From positions 876,001-940,000 of the forward strand of contig CAJHZI010000818.1 of NCBI GenBank assembly GCA_905160935.1: a stretch of 64,000 nucleotides of DNA, written 5' to 3'. The notes below the pieces were generated by a model that was given only the letters and a program-made list of their open reading frames with translations, did no database searches and was not told where the DNA came from. Both the position numbers and the translations under genes were made by a program. Positions within the stretch are counted from its first letter, which is position 1; every line of letters starts with the position of its first letter. This document shows, in pieces, positions 58,011-64,000 of the stretch. The stretch comes from Enchytraeus crypticus. Its lineage: Eukaryota > Annelida > Clitellata > Enchytraeida > Enchytraeidae.

Positions 58011-58662
58011 CTTCTTCAGTGCACAGCCAAGTGGCAGGTTCAATGTACATATTCATACTCAAAGTCTGTTTTCTCTCTCCAAAAGAGCACTCCTTAGATC
58101 AACGAGTTAATCCCTTCTCAAGGACTATGCCTTATCCATACCTTATGTAGCCTATATCTTGGGAAAAGTATGGCTTCTGAGTTGGTTTCCCGTTGCCTTC
58201 CTCAGTCAGATGGATTAATTATCACTTAATCCTGGGGAAAAATATTTCATGGTGAGGTGAGTCCCCTCTTGCCATCCTCAGCTTCTGCCTTTAGTCGCCT
58301 CTTACGTACACGCGGCAGATTGTTTGCGGTTGCTCTATACTGCAGTGGTCCATCCACACCCGAGTACAACACGGGGTATATATTTATGTATATATATATA
58401 TATATATATAATAAAAATAATAATAAAGGTTTAACGTCCGTTTCCTCATCCAGGGATGATGTCAGGGACGTCCCCAACAGCACACATCACTACAGATCAA
58501 TTCACCCAGATCAATCTGCAAAATAAATGTGTTGAGAAGTAAGGTCCTAAACGAAAGCCAGTCCGGTGATCAAAAAATGGTCAGGGTAGATTGATTATGT
58601 CTACCTATATATATAACTATGTCTACCTTTGTTAATACTTAAACACTTTAGACATAAACATT

Positions 58663-58726
<64 letters not shown>

Positions 58727-61700
58727 CGAAGATGTCGCAGTGTACATCAGCCCTAAAGATATAAATACTGATATGAAGGGCGTTACCTAATTGCTTAATT
58801 TTTCATAGGCCTTTATCCGCATATTAAATCATATCAATAAAATTATTAATTCGTTTCGCTTGTGCATTGAAAATGACGGATAATATTAAAGTTGAGTTTC
58901 CTCTCAGTGTTGGTCATAGAAATTCATCGACACTCTTGCGATGTTTCTTAATGATAATATAAATTTAAAAAATTATAATTTAAAAATTATTCGTCATTGA
59001 ATGTCATTATGTATCAATTATGCTGGTTACGATTTTCGCAGCGTATGTAATCAATTTTCCTCTCATACGAATATTGAAAAACAGTATAAAGAGACGAATA
59101 TTTCGCAGTTACCCAATCTTGTAATCGTTCAGACACTATGGATAACACAAAATAATACATGACCTAAGGGCCCGAAGGCACTGACGTACGACCCGTCCAA
59201 GATGAATCTTTTAAAATTAATTCAAGCATAATGGTTACAGACTTTAGAGATTTGATATCTAGCGATTTACTGTAGCATCACAAAACACTCTTGATATTGT
59301 ATTTCATTGGTAAGGTAATAATAACAAGGCGCAGAGTTCAAAGGTCAAGTCAAAGGTCTACGAATGCCTTGTTGGATTGGGATACGAAATCTGACCCGCC
59401 TGTGTAATATAGTTATAAGTATTAACAAATGAAATATAGTTCTAATATTTTGTAAGTGTAATATAGTTCTTAACTTTAATAAGTGTAATATAGTTCTAAA
59501 CTTTAATAAGTCTAATATAGTTCTGAACTTATAAGTGCAATATAGTTTTTAACTTTAATAAGTGTAAAATAGTTCTTAACATTAATAAGTGTAATACATT
59601 TCTAAACTTTAATAAGTGTACTACAGTTCTTAACTTTAATAAGGGTAATATAGTTCTAAACTTCAATGACTGTAATATAGTATTTAGGTTCAATAAAGCG
59701 GCATTAAACATTTTACTCTAATGACTGAACCAGTACTGCGATCCGTTTCCTGCCGATGCTTTGTGCGGTGTAGAAGGCTGGCCCCTTCTATACCTGGCCC
59801 TTCTATGTAGTTCTAATCTTTAGTAAGTGTAATAGTTTGTTGTATCACACAGCGATGACGACGGCCACACAGAGCCTGTTCTCAGCGATGAGAGACCTGT
59901 ATGAGGCGGAGTGGGACAGCAGTCCAGAGTTCCGGGATCAGGCAGATGTAGGATTGTTTGCACTCATTTAATTTAAAATTACTGATAGGAAGACCGAGAA
60001 TTGAAGTGTTGGATGATTTTATAACATATTCGAATGTGCATAGGAAAAGAAAGGTAGAGGATAAAATGTATGAAAGAGTTATATGCCTTGACAATAGACC
60101 TACGTTACTTAGCATAACATACTGTAATAAATTAACAACAATTTGAATGCAACTGTCATCAATGACAACAGCGAGCACTGTTGAGACAAATCCAAACTGG
60201 ATTAGAAATAGTGTAGAAATAGAGGATTTATTAAAGTTTAGAAATAGAGGATTAGAAAGGTTAGATTAGAAAGTTTAGAAATAGAGGATTTATTTATGGT
60301 GAATCCGCAGCAAGGTAGTACACAGAGAGCTATAGAACATTCCACAATATTCTATAGCTCTCTGTGTTCATAGAACATTCCACAATATTCTATAGCTCTC
60401 TGTGTTCATAGTTCTATAGCTCTCTGTGTTCATAGAACATTCCACAATATTCTATAGCTCTCTGTGTTCATAGAACATTCCACAATATTCTATAGCTCTC
60501 TGTGTTCATAGAACATTCCACAATATTCTATAGCTCTCGGTGTTCATAGAACATTCCACAATATTCTGTAGCTCTCTGTGTTCATAGAACATTGCACAAT
60601 ATTCTATAGCTCTCTGTGTTCATAGAACATTCCACAATATTCTATAGCTCTCGGTGTTCATAGAACATTCCACAATATTCTATAGCTCTCTGTGTTCATA
60701 GAACATTCCACAATATTCTATAGCTCTCGGTGTTCATAGAACATTCCACAATATTCTATAGCTCTCTGTGTACTACCTTGCTGCGGATTCACCATAAATA
60801 AATCCTCTATTTCTAAACCCTCTGTGTCTAACATCATTGCTACATTTTTACTTTTAAGAATTTATATAATTTATTTTTAAAACACCGGTAAGGGTGTAAT
60901 AAGCCTGCCAAGTTCACATACATTACACTTATAATATAAGTGCTTATAATATACTATCAAACATAGTGACTAATAAATAATGAATAACGGTAGTTTAGGA
61001 TGCATAGAGCGCAAAATTGTATCTGAGAATACAGTATTAAGAATATGAAATATATTTTTTAAATAGCAACAGTTTATTAATGCGTTGCATCTACTCTTTT
61101 CTTTCGATGGATTAAGTTTAAATTACAATTGGCATCGTTTGAATTTTGACTTTCTTAGATACTGTAGAACCTATATAAACCGGTTTGAATTGTTTCAAAG
61201 TCACATTTTCAGGATTTGTCACATACTGTTAGCGCAGTTAAAATAACCTGAGTGTTCTTCCTTATCAGAAAATTGTAGCTATCCAAGCTGTAATAACTAA
61301 TTGATTTATCGGATTTCTATAAATGCTATTAATATTTTTTGCAATATGTTTTGCCATAATTACAGTGATCTTTAAAGCAAATCGAAAACTCTCACAGAGA
61401 CCTATATTAATGTTCTTTAAAGAATAATGGCAAACAGTTTATTCTAACATATTTGTCACTTTTTAGAAACTTCCAGCGATACGGACAGAACTTTTCTGTG
61501 AGTTAAACGAGAAGGTTATGTCTCAGGTGAACAATTATGCCGCCCAATTTGCAGCCATTAAGGTAAAATCACTTATTTCGTAATTCATATTTATCGTCCT
61601 ATCACTTCAACACTGACATCAAAATAAAGTGAATTTTAACGTTCGGATCGTCGCAAGGATACGATGTTTAGCATGTCTTGTGTGAAACATACAAATATGA

Positions 61701-63375
61701 TTCAAGCATCCAGACAGCATTTTTACAACTACAGAGTCCGAAGGGGGTATTTTCAATTTGATGCGAAACGTTTTGACAAAATTAGCATTACATTTTATGC
61801 AGAGTAACAATGAAATGCTTGTGTTTTAATCTTTAAGTATATGTTTTCTCACAAGTTTTTAAATCCTCGAGCACCGTCATACTGGATACCGGAACGAACG
61901 AGACAGAGCTTCTGAGATAGAAAATCCTAAAGCATCCAAATTAGTAATTAGGTAAATAATTAACTGAAATTAACTTAATTTATTGCATGAATGGGTTCTG
62001 TTATATTAGGAGTGTGTTTTAAAGCTAAAAAAGCTAACGTTAACGTCAGTTTCCTCACTCGAAAGCGATGTCAGTGACGGGAGAGCCCAGAGTTTGAACC
62101 CCGCACAAACTGATCTGCGGTCGAACCGTCGAATATCTTACCGACATCTCTATATTTATATTTATATTCCTGCAGGAAAAGATTACTAAACGAAAGAGAA
62201 AACTAATAGATTATGATGCGGCAAGACATAATGTTCAAACTTTGGAAAACGCTAAGAAAAGGAATGACTTTAAAGTTACTCAGGTAAGATGATTTCATAA
62301 CATGCTTTGCATCCTAATTCTTACATTTGTTTCTTACTGGACTATATGATGTGAAATTGGATGATACATCCATAGAAACATATTTAAGCAAGCATTTTGC
62401 CAAGTCCTTTATGTTATCCTTTAATTCTTACATTACATATCTTGTACCATCTGGTGGACGAGTTAGTAGCACGGTTGCCAATTAAGCAAGAGCTAGCGGG
62501 TTCGAGTCCTCGCCGTAATGTATCCAACGGTACACTGGTGCACAGAAAGCGAAGTTAAATTAGCTTTTTTGAATCGTATTGTTAATAAACGTTATTTTGT
62601 AGCAATGTTGATCAAGCGATGTATTTTATAGTGTTTTGCCAAGTGGCCGATTCATGGTAGATATTCATACTAGGAGTGTGCTGTATCGCTCCATAAGGAG
62701 CACACAATAGATACACGTTATTCACTTCACAAAAGACTATGCCTTTTATATTATGTGGCCAATATCTTGTGAATAAATTGGTTTCTGAGGTGGTTCAGTT
62801 TTGTTTTGTCGCCTCTTACAACAAGTACAGTTAACGGTTCATCTATTCATCATGTCCCGGATATAGCATGCTAATCACGCTGAACAGAATACGTATGTTA
62901 TAAAACATGAACATATACTCTGAAAGAGTCATATTAAAATATTTTGTTCGTTGGTTACACATTACATACATAGCGTGATGCAGAGTTTATTTGCTTAGCT
63001 ACTGTTTTATACTTTTTGCTATTTCCTCCTTCAATCCATTATTATTGTAATCGTTGTTTTAACAGCACAGAAGCAGTTGACATGGATTTAATTATAGTCC
63101 TTCAGCGCAGCTTGGATTTTTGTTCAAACCTGTACGAACTCGGCCGTCAAAGGATGGCGCTCATCCGAGTTCTAACTAACTTCGACGTTGCTTAGTTTCC
63201 TGTATGATTCGCAATATCTTATCAAAATGCTAAATGACGCCGCATCAATTAGGAGAGTATTTGTTAAATTATTGCGATTTTATTTACAGGCACACAATGA
63301 ATTGAAGGCAGCTAAATCTGTATACGACAGTATACATTTCGACTTACAAAATGAGCTTCCAAAACTCTACGACAG
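51514..63375 (+). CDS. Amph: Amphiphysin/BIN1-like N-BAR protein, 5' seven exons (partial, runs off the right edge)
   Basis: Amphiphysin-family BAR proteins dimerise into a curved module that bends membranes in endocytosis or T-tubule formation, usually with a C-terminal SH3 domain. Exons: 51514-51591, 56266-56346, 57845-57899, 59853-59947, 61467-61562, 62176-62283, 63290-63375, all GT-AG with matching phases, giving about 200 residues. Family signatures: STQKFFNRTIEKV (N-terminal amphipathic region), AALRLQKELKTYMAQSKAM, AMRDLYEAEWD (compare the human L-x-EVYEPDW motif), KRKRKLIDYDAARHNVQTLE (compare RKLVDYDSARHH) and DSIHFDLQNELPKLYD (compare NVDLQEELPSLW). It is clearly more divergent from vertebrate AMPH/BIN1 than a typical orthologue. 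BIN3 fits worse because the DYD-AR-H and N-terminal motifs favour AMPH/BIN1. The SH3 end is outside the window. Confidence 0.88.
51605..51860 (-). mobile_element. LINE C-type 3' end in amphiphysin intron 1
   Basis: Starts tttattgatttattgattta and continues with acaactctgtagagttcaca...cgtgagccatggtgaaattt, parallel to 10795-11000. Confidence 0.5.
51950..52170 (+). repeat. Dispersed repeat family Q with (GAAGAT)n tail
   Basis: gatattcggtagatgagcgc, gtctattcgtgtcccgaccc, then gaagaagaagatgatgatga. Confidence 0.65.
52260..52510 (+). repeat. Dispersed repeat family P, decayed
   Basis: accaaatggcaggtcctatg, then tagtcgcctcttactacttg and actcggacgcaacacg. Confidence 0.6.
52850..53005 (+). mobile_element. 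5S rRNA-derived sequence (SINE3-class element or 5S pseudogene)
   Basis: gaagttaagctgcatcgacc, tcggttagtactttgtgggt and gaccaccttggaagaccgag follow the central and 3' parts of 5S rRNA, including the internal Pol III promoter region. The 5' third is badly diverged. It is followed by gatggaaggttattatta, a short TTA tail like those of nearby retroelements, which favours a 5S-derived SINE over a simple pseudogene. Confidence 0.75.
53010..54520. other. Amphiphysin intron 1, no features recognised
   Basis: AT-rich. A degenerate tgtatgtaatactgtatg repeat lies at 53755-53885. Confidence 0.5.
54525..54990. repeat. Family P copy followed by a LINE family D 3' end (-)
   Basis: 54525-54690: gttcttccaagtgacagatc, gctttcacgttcaataaata. 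54745-54990: gtgtactgcctactggtagg, gcttatgacgaggttggctc and gagcaggggcgtcattccct in reverse. Confidence 0.65.
55575..55725. repeat. 10-bp tandem repeat (gactatctat)n
   Basis: About 14 units with tac and gaa variants. Confidence 0.9.
56266..56346 (+). CDS. Amph: Amphiphysin-like exon 2
   Basis: Follows gtttctag. Encodes VMHKVGISDKTSDEDFD and KYNEQQ before gtaaga. It aligns with the family segment VLQKLGKADETKDEQFE. It is 81 nt, phase 0 at both ends. Confidence 0.87.
56360..57100. other. Amphiphysin intron 2, little recognised
   Basis: A weak, decayed LINE family D tail may lie at 56570-56680 (cattcccacatctgagtg). The rest is unassigned. Confidence 0.4.
57105..57383. mobile_element. SINE2 fragment (+) abutting SINE1 (-)
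   Basis: 57105-57232: gtcaggtaacgctatgaaac and ctgagaataaaagtgtggac. 57233-57383: reverse SINE1 with tgaaccccgcatatacttat. Confidence 0.75.
57435..57815 (+). repeat. Family P copy and a further GACGTTAAA-tailed fragment
   Basis: 57435-57690 is family P. 57725-57815 ends GGCGAGGAACCGGACGTTAAA followed by (ATTG)n, a variant of the LINE A/SINE tail with a different microsatellite. Confidence 0.6.
57845..57899 (+). CDS. Amph: Amphiphysin-like exon 3
   Basis: Follows cttgtag. Encodes AAALRLQKELKTYMAQSK plus one base, donor gtaaaa. It matches GTRLQKDLRTYLASVKAM of the family. Confidence 0.86.
57925..58012. repeat. (TA)n microsatellite just after amphiphysin exon 3
   Basis: Begins about 25 bases after the donor at 57900. 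Confidence 0.97.
58015..58380 (+). repeat. Dispersed repeat family P, fullest copy
   Basis: Runs from agtgcacagccaagtggcag through gcttctgagttggtttcccg, ggaaaaatatttcatggtga and tcgcctcttacgtacacgcg to acacccgagtacaacacggg. It shows that the two parts seen separately elsewhere are one element. Confidence 0.8.
58410..58605 (-). mobile_element. LINE family A 3' end
   Basis: (TAAT)n, then the reverse complement of GAGGAAACGGACGTTAAACC and the 3' UTR as far as the TIFDH-coding region. (TA)n follows at 58662-58722. Confidence 0.85.
58730..59395. other. Amphiphysin intron 3, nothing recognised
   Basis: AT-rich, no features. Confidence 0.5.
59400..59705. repeat. 27-bp minisatellite
   Basis: About ten copies of ttctwaactttaataagtgt-aatatag. 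Because 27 is a multiple of three, the - strand shows a nine-residue periodic reading (ILHLLKLRT-like). A stray copy lies at 59810-59835. Confidence 0.9.
59853..59947 (+). CDS. Amph: Amphiphysin-like exon 4
   Basis: Follows tcacacag and completes an Ala codon; reads AMTTATQSLFSAMRDLYEAE then WDSSPEFRDQAD. The donor gtagga is weak. The high GC compared with its surroundings marks it as coding. Confidence 0.85.
59985..60110 (+). mobile_element. Decayed LINE family D C-terminal fragment
   Basis: The frame reads GRPRIEVLDDFITYSNVHRK then RKVEDKMYERV, a damaged version of the GRPRLGMLDDLK...MKRKAEDREEWRR ending of family D. Confidence 0.6.
60274..60817. mobile_element. Foldback-like element: 62-bp perfect inverted repeats around a 38-bp minisatellite
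   Basis: 60274-60335 and 60756-60817 are exact reverse complements over 62 bp (starting tttagaaatagaggatttat). Between them lie about eleven copies of a 38-bp unit (atagaacattccacaatatt-ctatagctctctgtgttc), almost identical apart from one short unit and single-base variants. The unit also has complementary ends. There is no coding capacity. The organisation resembles foldback or tandem-repeat-bearing MITEs. Confidence 0.9.
60830..61466. other. Amphiphysin intron 4, remainder unassigned
   Basis: AT-rich, no features recognised. Confidence 0.5.
61467..61562 (+). CDS. Amph: Amphiphysin-like exon 5
   Basis: Follows cttttttag. Encodes KLPAIRTELFCELNEKVMSQ then VNNYAAQFAAIK before gtaaaa. It sits in the family position of the central BAR helix (human ...DQALLTMDTYLGQFPDIK). 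Confidence 0.84.
62020..62148 (-). mobile_element. tRNA-derived SINE1 before amphiphysin exon 6
   Basis: tcagtttcctcactcgaaag, gagcccagagtttgaacccc, gtcgaatatcttaccgacat in reverse; it ends 28 bases before the exon at 62176. Confidence 0.85.
62176..62283 (+). CDS. Amph: Amphiphysin-like exon 6
   Basis: Follows ttcctgcag. Encodes EKITKRKRKLIDYDAARHNV and KRNDFKVTQ before gtaaga. It carries the strongest family signature, KRKRKLIDYDAARH. Confidence 0.9.
62450..62580 (+). mobile_element. tRNA-derived SINE6
   Basis: gtggacgagttagtagcacg, then B box GGTTCGAGTCC. The 3' body is unlike the other families. Confidence 0.55.
62630..62875 (+). repeat. Dispersed repeat family P
   Basis: gttttgccaagtggccgatt, gtgctgtatcgctccataag, tcgcctcttacaacaagtac. 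Confidence 0.7.
63290..63375 (+). CDS. Amph: Amphiphysin-like exon 7
   Basis: Follows tatttacag. Encodes AHNELKAAKSVYDSIHFDLQ then NELPKLYD and two bases of the next (Arg) codon, before gttgct. The next exon should encode the end of the third BAR helix and is not recognised before 64000. Confidence 0.88.
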
Positions 63376-64000
63376 GTTGCTTTTTTCCCTTTTAATATTG
63401 AATTATAAATTGTTATTCTATAATTTCTGAAAATGTTTAACCGCCAGTCAAAGTGGACGAATAAGTATACTGTATAGTCGGATAACCTTGAGAATGAGAA
63501 AACTAATTTTGCGTTATGTACAGAATTTTAATTAAATATTGGTTCCTTTTTGAAACTGATGTTATATCAAACTAATCCCAGAATCCAAATTTAATTTTAA
63601 TTAATGATAGAGACATGTAAACTAATTCAAATTCTGTTTCGGCCTCGAGTTCTTTCACTTGATGATAAAAATTTCTCAACTGAAAAGTAATGAGCAGTGT
63701 TGGATAAAATCATTACAAAACTGATTTTAAATGTAAATAAATACCATCAGACAGAAAAAGATTTTTAAATCAAAATCGTTTCACTTTCGTTTTGCAAAAT
63801 GATTTTAAATAATTCAACGAATTCAACAAACACATTTAAATTAATCAGAAAGCTATACACGAATTTCATACATTGGTTGTTGGTACTACTTGTAGAATTA
63901 ATAGCGTTAAACTTCTGTAACGTCAGTTTCTTAAAGATGGCGTCTGACAATTTTTTGCGCCACGGGTCTAAATCAGACCAACTATATCTATACTGGGAGG
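63376..64000. other. Right edge: amphiphysin intron, no exon recognised
   Basis: AT-rich. The next BAR exon (expected to begin inside an Arg codon and continue with a VGFYVNTF-like segment) was not seen. Confidence 0.5.

Noticed and set aside
60336-60755. CRISPR-like regularly spaced repeat array
   Set aside because: The genome is eukaryotic and the units are contiguous 38-bp tandem repeats without unique spacers.
63060-63190. GC-richer stretch with a 38-codon frame (MDLIIVLQRSLDF...) as an amphiphysin exon
   Set aside because: It ends in a stop and does not match the BAR domain; the real exon starts at 63290.

Overview
The window is eukaryotic genomic DNA from an invertebrate. Genes are split into short exons with GT-AG introns, the background is AT-rich, and much of the sequence is retrotransposon debris, SINEs, minisatellites and long (TA)n or (TC)n tracts. 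Front-end fatty acyl desaturases together with VHL and an amphiphysin-type BAR protein, plus the style of the repeats, suggest a lophotrochozoan, most likely a mollusc. The species assignment is inference; nothing in the sequence fixes it.

Four protein-coding genes can be supported. (1) A front-end fatty acyl desaturase on the + strand (FADS copy 1; ten recognised coding exons, 7455-18358). (2) A von Hippel-Lindau (VHL) tumour-suppressor homologue on the - strand (two coding exons, 22054 down to 20368). It is complete at about 152 residues. (3) A second front-end desaturase on the + strand (FADS copy 2; ten recognised exons, 28685-39658, with a possible 10-nt initiating exon at 26802). (4) The first seven coding exons of an amphiphysin/BIN1-like N-BAR protein on the + strand (51514-63375), which runs off the right edge. 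The two desaturases are tandem paralogues: eight of their ten recognised exons have identical lengths and all splice phases match. VHL lies between them, convergent with copy 1 and divergent from copy 2. The initiating exon of copy 1 was not found.

Layout: 1-2.2 kb is a decayed LINE; 3.5-6.2 kb holds LINE fragments; 7.3-18.8 kb is FADS copy 1, with SINEs and minisatellites in its introns; 18.8-20.3 kb is repeat-rich spacer; 20.37-22.05 kb is VHL; 22.1-28.6 kb is spacer with LINE RT fragments on the - strand; 28.7-39.9 kb is FADS copy 2; 40-51 kb is intergenic, with an L2-like LINE (43.98-45.8 kb) carrying one in-frame stop and a 703-bp hAT-type MITE (50.18-50.88 kb); 51.5-64 kb is the amphiphysin-like gene.

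The desaturases would act together in the ER on polyunsaturated acyl-CoA synthesis. VHL (oxygen sensing, HIF turnover) and the BAR protein (membrane curvature) have no evident functional link to them. The most notable structural observations are SINE families that share the 3' tail of the resident LINE, a foldback element made of perfect 62-bp inverted repeats around a 38-bp minisatellite, a 5S-rRNA-derived sequence, a truncated duplicate of the third-histidine-box exon in FADS copy 1, and a VHL intron at the same position and phase as human VHL intron 2.
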